Origin: Hypomesus transpacificus
Taxonomy: Eukaryota; Chordata; Actinopteri; Osmeriformes; Osmeridae
Direction of reading: 5' to 3'
NCBI RefSeq assembly: GCF_021917145.1
Contig: NC_061077.1
Location: forward strand, 12,880,123-12,944,122
DNA: 64,000 nt
Of this stretch, positions 34,215 to 53,378 are shown piece by piece. Position numbers and translations under genes: made by a program. Below the pieces are notes generated by a model. It saw nothing but the letters and a program-made list of their open reading frames with translations. It was not told where the DNA came from and ran no database searches. How positions within the stretch are numbered: position 1 is the stretch's first letter; every line of letters starts with the position of its first letter.

Positions 34215-34720
34215 CTTATGATGTGCCCTCAAGAGCAAGAACATTCAATAAAACATGCCTTTGACTGCCCTTCTAGTGAGAAACATGATGCTGTGCCTTA
34301 TAAGGTGCCCATGGTCTAACCCTTCATTCCCTAGAGGGTCTTCCTCCCGATGGAAAAGGGTGCCATTGTGAAATGCCCTCTATGGCACCCCTGCATGACG
34401 GTGTCCTAAAGGGTGCTCTCTCCAGTAAAGATAATGGGATGGAGTGCTGTCTAGGGTACTCCTACAAGTGAGACAGGAAGTGCCCTGTTAGGAGCTCTAA
34501 TGGGGAAGTGCCCCTTCCAGTGGACAACATGAGCTATTTAATGTGATACAATAAGTGTATAAACAATAGGATGAACGTAAGGTTCCCTGTGCCTTTCTGA
34601 TGGGAAAAAACCCCTGTTGAAATGCCCTTTTAGATGCCCTTTCAAGTAAGAAAACACGCCGAATTGTCCTTGAAATGGAGACAAGGCTTTCCCAAAGTGG
34701 ATACCAGGTGACAGTCCAGG
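34215..34720. repeat. Degenerate tandem-like stretch with recurring TGCCCT
   Basis: TGCCCT, GTGCC and AGGGTGC motifs recur many times over about 500 bases, each often followed by CCAGTGG- or AAGTGAGA-like words. Spacing is irregular (about 30-60 bases) and copies are badly diverged, suggesting an old minisatellite. No coding potential. Confidence 0.4.
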
Positions 34721-35933
34721 GGTGCCTCAAAATACATTGATATGATTTGGAATTTACCTATCGCTTCCATTCAGTACACACTGTATGGCTGCTAACGTTT
34801 GTTCGTCATGCAGTAGCTGCCCTTCTTATTTCTTCACCCGTCTTTCAAACCGGAGTCTGCCACTATGTAAAACCCTGTACATTATGCTCTTCCTGAATGA
34901 CTATCATCATTGTAGGTTCTCTACAGACCTGTCTTACACACATTGCAAAACATGCAACACAGATGTGCTCTTAAAGAGTATGCATCTGAAATAGTTTTGT
35001 AAAGTTACTGCACCATAATCGTGCGTGTTGTTTTTTAGTCTCATGGTACCAGGCAGGTTGGTAGAGAACAGAAGGATTGGAATTTTAATGTTAAACTGTA
35101 AACAAACATAGCATAAATAAAACCACACCCTTTAGCTGTTAAGTGTATCAATATGTTTTCGATAGCTGTCTTTCTTGTTTTCTCTATTACACTAATTGAG
35201 TCTCAGAGTGGAAGTAAAAGTGTATTCAACAAGAATATGTTGAACATGTGGCCAATTTCAACCCTACAACTTGGAAAAGAAAAGTCCCGTAGGCTACTTG
35301 GACTACTGGATACAACAATGCCCTGGTCAAACTTGCTAAATGTATTTATTACATCAAAAAGGAACCAGTTTTGTTGGACTTCTTGTTTGTCTTCCATAAC
35401 ATACTAAAACAATAAACCACAAGAGAGTGTGGTATGTCACACAGTAACCCAGGGGTTGTGCTGTGGTGCGGCCGACCAGCACGATCCACGGGTTACAGTT
35501 CATGAATTCACTCATAAAGGGAACTCTGGATTTTCAAAAGACCATATATTATCTCTCTCTGACTCCGCCTTATTGGATCAGACCATTAAAATGTCATCCA
35601 ATCAAAATTGAATGGTCCAACTAATAATATTTGCATGACTTTCATTTGACTATTCAGTGTGTCAAAGAAGAATATTTGCATACCTTTTTCATAACACCTG
35701 GAAAGGGAACTAATGTGTTGCTTCCCACACAGACATTTTGTAAAGACATTTTAACCCGTGTTTAGTATTTATTTCAGCTCCAATTCAGATATGACAAATA
35801 TAACTAACTCTTGGCAAACAACATCATGTGACCTTGCAGTGTTTTATTGATGACAACGACAAAAACATCATTTCAAGGAAGCACCTCCACAAAGCCGATT
35901 TAACAGTACATCATGAAGGGGAGGTTATTTCTC

Positions 35934-35939
35934 TTTATT
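35934..35939 (-). promoter_or_regulatory. ggt7: Candidate ggt7 poly(A) signal
   Basis: TTTATT on plus (AATAAA on minus), about 1.6 kb past the ggt7 stop codon. Another copy lies at 35843-35848. The 3' UTR would be 35.9-37.56 kb. Weak evidence. Confidence 0.3.
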
Positions 35940-37559
35940 TTAAATGGAAACTGGCCGTTAAGGCAGCGAGAACGTCACATGACACAAAAAGGTTAGGCCT
36001 ATATAGAGCAACACTTAAAATGCAATAATCATTCAATACGTTGAAGAAAATAGATGCTGCCATTATATAAATTCTGTATAAGTGTTATTTCAAGCAAAAT
36101 CATTGCACAGTGCAAATGACAAAAGTATACAAACAAATCTTAATATAAAAAATAGACAAATCATCACACAAGCATAGTGCATTCAAAGCACATCAATCCT
36201 TCATTTCCTCACCACAGTACTAAAAGGAGAACCTTCCCTAAATCTTTCAAGCCTTTCACCAACTACTCCTAGCAATGCCCCGACTACCATAAATAACAAT
36301 ATTCAAATTAGTAGTGTTAACAATAAATAACATTCAATATTAAAGTGGTGACAAAGGACATTCGTGCGAGATTTCCACTCACTAACTGAGACGTGTACCT
36401 CATCCCGTTTCAGTGGAAGTGGCTAAAATGGCTTGGCAGCCGAGTGATTGTTCAGACATTTACAAGAATCAGACCCAAATAAATAACAGTCAACATACTA
36501 CCGTTACAGTCATCAGGTGATCAAGCCTAGCAAGGGGGGGGCCAATGTGTGGCCTGCCGACCTGAAAAGGGAAGTCATATTTCGGAATTCCAGAGAACTT
36601 GTGTGCGCGGTTTCATCGATTAGCATTTGGCATGGATTTTGAGAGACAAAAGAGCTTTTACTAAAAGGAGCCAAGGTGACAGCCTTTGGGTGTGATCATA
36701 CAATCTGTGTGTTTACAAAGATAAGCTGTGCTCCACTCCCACTGAAATCGTCACTCACTGGTACTGGCTCTTCATATTTGAGGTTGTGAAGAACATAAAA
36801 AGCGTTGAGCTGGTAGTATAGAGGAGGTGTTGTAGGGTTAGGGTCAAGCAGTAGGTTTGAGGTGCTGTTACCCAGCTTTGGTGAGTTCCTCCCCAATTCA
36901 TGGAGTAGGGTCGTGTGCATTGAAGTCGAAGTGTATGTGTACATTTGATGTTTTTTTGGTGCACGGATGTGTGTATAGACAGTAGACTGTACCTAGTATA
37001 AGACAAAGCAACACATCAAACAGCTTTCTACGCCCACTGACTGAGAGGAGAAGGGGTTGCAAGCTAGGAGAGGTGATCTGCCCTATCCTAACACCATCTC
37101 AATCCTCCATGACACATTTTCCCCCCACCTTCACCCTAACGAAATCCAATCCAGCTCTATCCCGACCCTCGATCACAACCTCAGCCATGCCTCATGGCTC
37201 CTCCTCCCCCTGATATGACTGTGACATCATTTTTACTTCACATTTTCCATGTATTGGTGGACTTTCAGCCCGTTTTGGACATCATACCTCCTCCGCTACA
37301 CAGTCCCCTCGTTTGTCCTTACACACTTGCGGTTCCTCTCTTTGATTCTTTTTCTCACGTTGACAATACGGACCTGCCCCTTGCATCCGTCGGTACCCTT
37401 TTTCAAATTCCCTGATATGTCTTCGTGCACCTCTGTGTAACCTTCTGCACCTCTTTTCCCAGATCTCCCCCTCCCCCCCCCCTCTTTCCTCCATCAGAAA
37501 TTGGGAGGAGGGAGGTTGGTGGGTGATGGGGAAGGGGGGGGGATGGGGGTGGGGGGGGG

Positions 37560-43538
<5,979 letters not shown>

Positions 43539-44300
43539 AGTCGCCAATTTTCCAAAGTCATACAATGAACGAATCAAAATGTTTATCCACCTTCGTTTTA
43601 AAGTATTGATCAAGAACGTGGAGACTATGGGCTTCTGTCTATTGACAGTCGATATGACTCGATTATATTTCCCAGGAATTTGTATATTGAAGTCTGGTCT
43701 GATCCTTTATAATGGTTTGTTACTGGTTAAGGTCTTGTAAAAAAACACGTTACTGCTCGGGGACATTGCTTCCCAGTTCCGTTTGCGTGATGTGGCATTT
43801 TGTATCCATTCCTAAGCCCTCAAAGTACCTGTGGATGAAGGGAGACCCATTAAATAATCGTGATGATTGCCTGGAGCGTTCACGTCCTTAATGCAACGAA
43901 ATGCAGATACAAAACACATACGAATACCCCAAAATTTTGTTTATGGCAAAAGCAATTGGTTCCATTGTTGACATTTAAACACGCAGCTATAATCTAGCTG
44001 TTGTTTTTAAAAGAAGGGCCCTGTTGATATTCGTATACAGTCCATCCTTTACCTGCCCTTGTCAATGCGCGTGGGACAAAATCACAGCACGAATGAATAT
44101 ATAACACTATAGATGCTAATGTGATTTACAGGCGATGTGAGATGCGCACTCCAATCGCCACCGTCATTCCAGCCATAAATTGACGCATCGGGTTTTATTC
44201 TAGCCTCTGCCATGTTAAGACAAATATCTTATCAAATAAAAAGACACGGGCTTCTTGGCAACAATAGACTTACCTTCTAGATTAAAGATACATCTGGCTT
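43539..44300 (-). promoter_or_regulatory. ggt7: ggt7 5' flank and possible non-coding exon
   Basis: Upstream of the ggt7 ATG (43538). A perfect donor, TAGAAG|GTAAGTC, has its exon edge at 44274 on minus and could end an untranslated first exon. A second, weaker donor (CCACAG|GTACTT) lies near 43830. The acceptor that would pair with it is not clear, and the open frame continues in frame above MYNPAND, so the start is moderately sure. Confidence 0.35.
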
Positions 44301-44688
44301 TAAAATAAAAATAGCCATAACATTGCGGCTTCTCTCGCAACAGCAGTAGCCTACACGGTACAGAGCTCTCAGATTAGTGACATCACAGGGGAATGTCACC
44401 GTCTTAAAGGTGCAGGTTGTTGCAGGTGCGTCTCCGTAAAATATTTTTTTTTTGACAGGAATCGCATATGAAATGTGAAATAACATCGTCGGTGACTGAA
44501 CATAGTTGTGGGTTCATGAACAAAAAAAATGCTGACTATTTAAGCTTACATGCCCGGCAATCTGCCTGTTCACAATGGGCCCGTTGCCGCTTTAATCGGA
44601 GGGGGTTGAAAACTGAAAGAGTTGTTTAACAAGTTTTAGTAGGTTAGGGTAGCTATGGCTCCTACTCCAATTTCAGGTCATACAGTGT

Positions 44689-44792
44689 CACTGTGTGTGT
44701 GTGTGTGTGTCTGTGTTTGTATTTGTATTTGTGTGTGTGTGTCTGTGTGTGTGTGTGTGCGTGTGTCTGTGTGTGTGTGTGTGCGTGTGTTT
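44689..44792. repeat. Interrupted GT microsatellite
   Basis: (GT)n with CT, TT and GC interruptions over about 100 bases. Confidence 0.93.
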
Positions 44793-47215
44793 GTCAGGGA
44801 AACCAAAAAATCTACCTTTCTTTGCATTTCAAGGACCTCTCTTTAGCAGTTCCTCAGTAAATCTGCACACCGTAGCCTTCTACAGAGTCATTATCCCCTG
44901 TCCCGGCCCTACCCTTCTCACCCAAACCACCTGGAATCTGGTTTCCTTCAACAACTTAATCCAACTGGAGGAATGGCTAATAAACTAGGAGTTGGTTGTG
45001 TTTTACTGTCTTGCGTGGTCTGCTTTGGTTTGTATTGGTTTGATGGGCTGTCATTGCCTCATAGGTGGATAATGAATTGTTGCCAATATAATGAAAACCG
45101 TTGATGAATTATTCATAGAGACACCCTTCATTGTTACACAAATTTCAGGATGAACCTGGAATTTTAGACTACACCCGTACTTTTTATGTACATACATGAT
45201 GTTCGGTTAAACCTAACCTAAACTGTTCTTCATTGGACAGCCTGTCCCCCCCATTCCCAAACACATTGAAATGACAAGACGAGATTCAGGTGTCACCCTG
45301 AGTATTTATTGTTGTTATTCTTTTGTTGTTGTTGTGTGTCTGGTACCTGCGTTTTGCGGAATGGATGCTTTGTAAACCCACCTGTTGGTTTTGCACAGGT
45401 TTCACTGTGAAAGGGCCAGGTCCAGGGATGGAAAATTCAGAACATCACAAAAACCATGCAGAACTAGTGAAAGGCACAATCACCATAGATATCAGATACA
45501 CCAATCTTTTTATATGTCTGTATGTTTTTTTTAATAAGGGAAGTGTGCTACTCATTCAGATGTTATATGGAGGGGACCCCATTGTGTTTTGTAGCTGCCA
45601 TCATTTCAGAGCACAAAGCAGTGTAGAAAAAATGCTTCTCAGACAAGAAACCACCTTCCTTTTTAAAACATGATGCAAGGTGTGTGACTGTTGTAGTAAC
45701 TATATAGGAAAATACAAGCATATATTCTCTAGTTTTTGTTGTTGATACATTTAATTTCCGACTTAATCGAATCTGCTTCCTCCTCCACCCCCCTCCCGGA
45801 CTAACACCTCTCATGACACGCACATAAACCAAGGGGCCCTGCCCTCATCCTCTGGATGGTTGCCATCCTTGATCCACACCTTTCATGAATCACCCACTGC
45901 ACACTTACTACACAAAACTGCAGAGATAACATTTGGGCGAGAGGTGTGACAGAGAGAAAAAATGATAAATATGCAAACAGGCTTGTAGTGGTGGATCTGT
46001 GAGGCGGGTGTTCAAGCGCACGTGTGTTCTCACAAACACACAACTTAATCTCGCACACAAACACACAATGTAAGCTCACACACAAACACACACCCCTGTG
46101 GTCTCTCGTTTACGCCTCTTTCCGACAGAAGACCTCAGAGGCACCACTGGTTTACCTTATTCCCAAAAGTAAGGATGCATGGAGACCACTGTGTTTGTAT
46201 GTGTCTTTATGTTTGTGTATGTACTGTGTATGTGTGTGTGTGTGTGTGCCTGTGCCTGTGTGCTAAGTGTGCTGTAATTAAGAAGATTGACATATTCCTT
46301 TAGCCATCTTAAAACAGCAACAGAAAGGAAAAATATGAATAATCATACCTTTATATGTTGAGATTGATAGATTCTGAATAAAACAAAAATCATTTACAAG
46401 TGAGTTGGCAGAACTGCAAAATCTGTGATTTGTCACTTGAGGGGTGAGAAAACAATCAGCTTAAAGAACAAACAATAATTCAGTATATTATATGACGGAA
46501 ATGATTAAAACACAGGACTTCCACCTTTCAACTGTACCCATCTCCCGAACACATCGACACGTCGTTCCACTGTTCGTACATCCTCAAAACTACTGACGTG
46601 CGCCCCCCCTATCCTGTATTCCACACGTTATGCCTCTAGAGGGCAGCATCGGCCCAAACATACCAAACCTAACGAGGGTCCAACCGTGCATGAGAAACAG
46701 GGTGCATCTCAGTTTCAATCAAGGACAGGAGCTGGGTAAAGGGTAACTTTCAGACTATTAAGAGACCCCGTTGGTTTTCTATTGAAAGGTGAGGTGAGGC
46801 AGAGAAAGGATTCTTATCGATTAGGCTGACAATGCTCTTACATGAAATGGCATGAAGCACCACAAACTGCGATCTAATATTTACAAGAAAGATATTTGAC
46901 CATTATTCATATGTTACTTTTTTTTTTTAGCTTTTATGTGTCAACACACAACCTCTCACACACAGACTTTCTATAACGATTGAAAGGAAAAAAAACGTCA
47001 AACATCCCAAATGAAAAAATATCAACATTGCACGGCACACAGCTAAAACTTAGACTCACGCAAATGTATGACAGTGCAAACTTACATCCATGTCTCAAAT
47101 AATTTACAAACTTTAGTATATATTCATATACACTTCAGCACCATAGTTACTATAATAGTTGAATATGTGTCAGTGAGCTGGATCTCTGGAGGACACTGTT
47201 AGGGCTGGATGTGAA

Positions 47216-47594
47216 AGAGAGGCGAGAGAGAGAGACATAAAGAGAGGGGGAAAAGAGACAGATTGAGTGAGGGGGAGAGAGAGAGGGGAGAAAGAGAGAG
47301 GGGAACAGAGAGAGAGGAGAGAGAGGGAGAGAAAGAACTACAATAGAGAGAGTGCTAGAAAGAGAGATTGACAGGGTAGAGAGGAACAGTAGGCAAGTAC
47401 AGGGTAGAACAAACCAGGCAAGGACAGATTGTTCTTTGTCCTTTAGCAAGTCCTTTAAATACTTTAAAAGCAGGACCAGAAATGTGTGTGACTGTGTGTG
47501 TGCCTCTGTGTGTGTGTGTGTGTGTGTGTGCGTGCCTGTGTGTGTGTTTTCGACTGTGTGTGTGTGTGTGCGGGGCTGTGTGTGTGTGTGTGTG
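47216..47594. repeat. AG-rich tract and GT microsatellite
   Basis: GAGA/GGGA-rich sequence from about 47216 to 47345, unique sequence, then interrupted (GT)n at 47487-47594. Confidence 0.85.
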
Positions 47595-48621
47595 ACCAAG
47601 AGCCCTTCAGTGTCTCCATTATTGCCCTTTTATCAGTTGATGATAAAGGATTCGACTGAGACACCTTCATTTGAACTGTCTTCCGTGTCTCTATGGGTGT
47701 CAGCGCGATGGTTAATGATTTAGTCACAGAACACAGATCTTATCATCCAAATAATGACTGTGTGCTGGGCACATGTTTCTTCTCATCTCGTTGAGGGGTT
47801 CGTGATGTGCCGTGTGTATTTCACAGGGACTGTTTTGTTAAGATTGTTGGCTACTCATCGTCCTTCCCCACGACTTTAAGGAACAGGCTTTTTCAAATGG
47901 CGGCAGGAAGCAAAAATAGTCTGTGTTTTCAGAAGGAACAATGACGGAAGAAAACGGAACAAAACAAAACAAAGAGTGTCAATCTATACCACCCTGCATC
48001 TACTTTTACATGTCATACCCCTGCAACCTGCAGGCAAGCCATGGTCCCTTTAAATGAGTTCAGAAAGTTCATATACACAATATATTTTTTTTTCACAATC
48101 TACAAATGTAACCCATACCAAACAGGCAGTTTAATTACAGGGAAGTCATTAGCCTAAGAATGCTATAAGAATGCTGTTGTTGTGTCTAGGGCAAACTGTA
48201 CTTTTATGCAACAAGTACAGCCGTTTCTAAAGACCACAATGATGTTTCCCTTGGCGGCACGTCCTTAATTAAGGTGATTATGTGCTGCTCTACACCGACA
48301 GTGCCAGTGTATGTCGGTGTTTGCCAACGACTTGTGTTCTTGGCAAATGAGATAAGACCACAACACAGCTCTTCATTATGGAGGGCAATGCTGAAATGGA
48401 AACCATTTGCAAACTGTAAAACCTGACTTTAGGCTGCACAGAGAGCTACTACACCTATCTAGACACTATTTCTACCCAGCATCTTATCTTAAGTAAAAAA
48501 TAATTTTTTTGTGTTCCTTTTTAGTTTGTTTTGCACATCATCTTCTCACCTAAGTCTACCTACTTTCACCCTTCACAGAGTGAGAGCCGGGAGAATTACC
48601 TGGCTTGTTTTGTGAACAGGA

Positions 48622-48627
48622 TTTATT
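48622..48627 (-). promoter_or_regulatory. tp53inp2: Candidate tp53inp2 poly(A) signal
   Basis: TTTATT on plus (AATAAA on minus) about 700 bases past the stop codon. Later candidates exist (for example 45305), and mammalian TP53INP2 has a long 3' UTR, so this is tentative. Confidence 0.3.
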
Positions 48628-49332
48628 TCTGCCTTTCTTTCCATCTCTCTCTGTGTCTGTCTCTCTCGCCACTATCTTTGTCTGTCTCTCTCTCTCTCAG
48701 AGTACAGAGAATGGACTGAAAGGCAGGCCACTCATTAGAGACTCAAAGCTCTGTCTTCCTCCTCACACGACACACGGTATTATTCTTTCTATTAAGTCAT
48801 ATAATTAAACCAACGATTAACTGAAACAAAACCTAGAAACTCTAAACTTGAAAGACAATAGTTTAGAAAATAGGTTTTTCTGGAGGACCTTGGAGCCTTG
48901 CAGTGTCAGAAAAAGTCACTGTGTGCTTCCTCTAAAAGGATGATTCAAGAAAAGCCTGTTCCTTCAAGACTGAGAAGAATGTGAGGGTGAAAAAACTATT
49001 TGTGAGGCTATGAGCTCAAATTGAGACCAAATTCAGTAAGTGTGTGGAGAAATAGCAATTTTAGGGAAATAAATTGATGGGATTGTGTAGCATGCTTCTA
49101 TTAAGCAAGTATATCTAAATAACATGTTGTTACCTTTATACAATGTCTTAATTAAATAGAGTTTTGGCAGAATGGGAGCCATAATAAGTCAATTCAAATG
49201 TTTCGTTTTAGGAGGGTGTTACTCTATGTGTACATGTATATGTGTTAACGTGTACATATGTGTGTTACTGGGTTGGGGTTTGTGTCTATACTAATATTCA
49301 GAGTAAACATCAGCCCCTACAGACATGAAGGC

Positions 49333-51292
49333 TCAGTGGCAGAAATTTCGCTGGGTGGGCTGGTGCAGGAAGGTGTTTCTGGCGTGTGCCGCGTGGCGAG
49401 GGCCCTGCTCCTTGGTGCGGTTCTGCCGCTGGATGCGGTTGCGGCCCAGGTGACGCCTCTCACTGCGGGCTTTGCCCCTCTGGACCCTGGCCACCTGGGT
49501 GACTTTGGCCAGGGAGCCGGCCTGGGCAGCCAGTCCACGGGTCACCCTGGTGGGCATGGAGCCCCGGGTGGCAGGGGCGGCTGCTGGCTCAGCAACACGA
49601 CTGCGGAGGAAGACGGAGGTTGAGGACAAAGAGAGTTGAAAAGGATTAGTCACCGTGAGCAGTCATAGAAGCTTCTGGTATAGAATGGAATGGTATCGAA
49701 TTTGTCAGGAAGCAAAAACACCGGGCGGACGCGTAAGACTATTTTATGAGACAGACAAAGAGGTAAAAGCTCAAAGGAAACATCTAGAAGGTGTCGTCCT
49801 CACCTCACACTTCCTGCCAGGCTGGAGATGCTCTCCTCCCCCACCATGGACAGGTTGCCATTGGAGACCATGGACATGTTCCCAGTGGACACGTAGACAG
49901 ACATGCTGGGGTGTTCTATGAGAAGGTCTTCCATAGGGCTGGTCTCTGCCGTGGCTCCTTCTGCAGTGAAACAGGGGGGAGGGGTGACAAACCAGCTCTC
50001 GTCCATGCAGCCTCTCTCTGACCCAGCCCCACTGCTACCCACACTGCGCCCACACTCACTCCCAGAACCAGGGGACACAGATGGGCTGAAAGGGGTGGAG
50101 AGTCTGGCCCGTCTGGGCAAGGTGACGGGTGTAGCCACACCTGAGGCTAACGGGCTAGCGGTCGGGCAGCACAGGGATTCAGAGGTTTGTGCCCGAGGTT
50201 TGTGTGTTCTGCGACGTTTATGAGGTGGGGGAGGGACGGGGTCGGGGGAGTCAGTCCTTGAAGACGTGTCTGATTGATCTAATTGGTTGTTTGGAGGGAG
50301 CAATTGTGCTATAAATGGCACCTCACTTCCACCTTCTAACATCACGCAATCAGCTTCCTCTGATTGTACGGAAAGGGTGGGACCAGACAGAGTTTGGCCA
50401 ATTAGAATAGGGTTTGGATAAGGAACCAGTAAGGTGAGGGAGGTAGAATTAATTTTATCATGCAGGTTGGAAGTTAGGGTGTATTTTATGAGGGACCATT
50501 ATAATAGAAGCACATACATACACACACACATACCAGTGTTGGGAATGTGAGGGTATTTAAATAAAATTGAAAGGGGTGGGGGGGTAAGGAAACAACACAA
50601 AACATAGAAAATAGGAATAATATCATTAGTTATTTTGGAACTTTGAACCTTGTGGTCATGTCAGCTACTGGTTTGTAGTTGTGTAATGACTGCTTGGCAC
50701 TGTCCTCTGGCTTTTAAGGGAAGGGGGGGGGGGGGGGGGGTAGGGGAGGGGGGGGGGGGGTCAGCAAGGCAATGAATTGAACGGTAGGGGGTGTGTTCAT
50801 TGGTCATCAGATGGCATCTCCAGTTACACATTGCCTATGCTAAATTTCAATCTAGCACCTGTCACCTGCCTACTATGCCCACCCTCTCCAATAAGAGAGA
50901 GTGGGCAATCCTCCACCTCACTCCTCCACACCAACCAACTGTAAGCCCCACCCCTTTCCATTTATCCCACACCAAGCACAAAAATATATGACATGAAATA
51001 TGTAGGTCACTATTGACATGGAAGCAACACTAAACACATATTGACCTTGGACTTTGACTTAATCAAGTCCGATTCCCACGGAAGCGACCCTCCCATATCT
51101 CTATCCTGACACAAAAACAACCTTTCCTAATGGTCAAGCCCCTCCACCCTTCCAGGATGAAGACTTACCAGGCAGGTTTACCAGCATCCAGCCCTCTTCA
51201 TAAGCCTCTGTCACACAAGGGTTGGGCACCTTCAGCTCTGCAGCCACCTCCTCCACCTCCCCAAAGAACAGGCTGCTCAGACGTTGGAACAT
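49333..51292 (-). CDS. tp53inp2: Tumor protein p53-inducible nuclear protein 2 (DOR), 3 coding exons, 315 aa
   Basis: TP53INP2/DOR is a nuclear coactivator that moves to autophagosomes and binds LC3/GABARAP. Exons: 51292-51169, 50359-49804, 49600-49333, together 948 bases with consistent phases. It starts MFQRLSSLFFGEVEE. The LC3-interacting motif is EEGWMLVNLP with W35 and V38, the human positions. At about 160 comes MDESWFVTPPPCFTAEG, then SPMEDLLIEHPSMSVYV (the family's nuclear-export region). The C-terminus is basic (RVQRGKARSERRHLGRNR, IQRQNRTKEQ) and fits the nuclear/nucleolar signal. Human TP53INP2 is 220 aa; the extra length is a Ser/Pro-rich insert at about 42-158 containing HKRRRTHKPR. 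MDESW and synteny with ncoa6/ggt7 favour INP2 over INP1. The exon 2 acceptor (CAATCAG at 50360) is chosen by phase and is the weakest point. Confidence 0.9.
50718..50760 (+). repeat. Long poly-G tract
   Basis: Nearly 40 G broken only by TA and A, in tp53inp2 intron 1. On the transcribed (minus) sense it reads as C runs. Confidence 0.95.
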
Positions 51293-52361
51293 CGCTTCAC
51301 CTTAGGTCAAGGGCCGCAGGGGTGAGGGTCGGCTGTAGAAGGGTTCGGTCCTGTGAGTGGTCGTCTTCCTCCAAAGGAAAAGCTAGCTGCCTTTTTGAAT
51401 GGATTTATTTGCGTTCGCTTATTACTTGAGCACGCTGTTTTCGCAGACTCATTCGCTTTCAGCCCTTTTTTGCTGGATGGCGTTGGTTGACTTGGGGGCT
51501 GCCGTAGTGCAAATGTCTCTTTTTAGGTTTAGGTTTTTGTTAGGTTTTACTTGGTTTTCAAAGCAAAGGCCTGGAGGGAGAGAAAAGACAGATGGCAGTA
51601 TTGGTCAGTTTACAGAGAAACACGTGCAGATCTTTAGCCATCCAGCCCTCACAATCCACAGCATGGCTTAGTCTTATGACTTTTTGGTGCAACTAGTGAG
51701 GGTAAATCAATCTTTTTCATTCCTTCATGGTGAATTGATACATTTTGATGGATAATTCGAACATTGGTCAAGGTGGAGAGGAGCAGGGCAGTACGGTGCT
51801 ACATCGGGTTTTGAGAAACAACCGAAAATGGTCTAGAGTCCGGAGAAATTAACCGTTTCTTGTAATTTATGCAAAGTAAACTTTCTTCTTTTTTTTATGT
51901 ATGTATGTGGAAGCAGTATCTATGCACCAATAGATAATAAGTATATAGTGTCTGCAACTCTGACAAGGTAATGCCATAAAAAGGTCAATTTAGCATGTCT
52001 ATTTGTTTTCAAAAGCTGCTAACATTATGGGTTATACTCATATTAGATTAGTCAGGACATAATTTAGGGACCTCCATCATGCTATTTGGTCTTTAGAAGT
52101 CAGTGAAGGCAAATGTATCCAGTACTTTCATCAACCATGTTCATTTTCAAACTGAAAAATCAAATTTCTTAGCCAGATATAATACATTCTTCCCTCAAAT
52201 AACACCACATGTAATCTATAAATGGCTCTCTCAAAGGAGCAAGTGCATAAACAAATACTAGTTGGCTAATGAATAGATGGGGCCCTGCTAGAGAAATTCA
52301 TGATTCCACTATAGCCCTCTAACAAGGGAAATTATATGAGGAAAGGAAGCCATTTAATAAT

Positions 52362-52435
52362 TTAGTCATTTAGCAGACGCTCTTATCCAGAGCGACTTAT
52401 AGTAAGTCCAGGGACATTCCCCCTGGGTTACACTA
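52362..52435 (+). repeat. Fish SINE-like motif
   Basis: Contains TTTAGCAGACGCTCTTATCC followed by AGAGCGACTTATAG. From memory this is a word found in very many copies in teleost genomes as part of short interspersed repeats. Boundaries are not defined. Confidence 0.6.
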
Positions 52436-53025
52436 ATACACTAATGAAGAGCAAGACATTTTTCTGATGAGTAAGTAACAACGCTTTAATACCCTCCCCC
52501 CTTTTGGCGAATGACGACTACCCAGAACACCAGCCAGGATACAAAGACTCTGGACAGATGGACAAGCAAGAGGGAGGGATGGAGAGAGGGGGCTTATGTC
52601 ACGTCGAAGCAAGTCACATCGCTCAGGAAACACACACTTTGAAAAGTTGAGTGTCAAAACAAAACCGGGGAATGCTATCAACCCTCCTACAGTGTTTTTA
52701 AAAGGCTTCGCTGGACGTGTAGGCTTCACTGGATGCCGAGGGGAAGTAAAAGTCTCTGAGCCATTAAGGAGTATGTGAAACCCGTCTTATGTGTATAATG
52801 TGTAAGCTTTTAACCGGGACATCGGGGACAAAAGGGCTGACAGGCTGACAGAGAGTCAGACAGGCAGACATCAGGGTTATAATAACTGACAAAGTTCACA
52901 GCAGTAAATAAATTGCTCTGTGTCAATGTTTCTCAAATTATTTTTTATAACTAGCTACGGTTAAGTTTGAGGACCTTTTGTGTCCCTTAGTCACTCAATT
53001 GGAGTTTAGAGGAGAAAAATATAGT

Positions 53026-53378
53026 TTAAAGGTACAATAGGTAGGAGAGAAAAAAGAAACTTTTTGTCCCCTATCAACATGTTGTGTAAGCTAACAAGGC
53101 CCTCTGAGAGTCATTTAGCTAAACAGACAGTTCAGTGCTAGAGGTAGGTCAACTTCACATTTTTGGAGCGGCTCACTACTATTGGGCGGATTATGTCCCA
53201 ACAATCCTGTTCCAGCCAATCGCCTTTGGGGAGGCAGGCTTTTCTCCTTAGCTTCATTTGTGAAACATCTGTCAATCAAGCTCAAGCTGGAGGAAAGCAC
53301 GGAAGTTCATACAATAACTGGGGGGCGCTGTTTCTCATATTTGAATGTATTTGATCATTTGTCCTGGTGCAGCTTTAA
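53026..53378. mobile_element. Possible TTAA-flanked MITE
   Basis: Left end TTAAAGGTACAATAGG and right end CCTGGTGCAGCTTTAA are imperfect inverted repeats bounded by TTAA on both sides. About 350 bp, no open frame with homology. A TTAA target is the piggyBac habit, but the family is not proven. Confidence 0.5.

Larger units (their letters stand above)
32950..35800. other. Intergenic, ncoa6 to ggt7
   Basis: No gene recognised. It contains a GT tract followed by a G run (34156-34198) and a degenerate repetitive stretch (34215-34720, separate entry). The remainder is AT-rich and shows no exon-like conservation that I can see. Confidence 0.5.
44310..48600. other. Intergenic, ggt7 to tp53inp2
   Basis: No gene recognised. 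It holds GT tracts at 44689-44792, 46211-46262 and 47487-47594 and AG-rich sequence at 47216-47345. The right part may include the tp53inp2 3' UTR. Confidence 0.5.
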
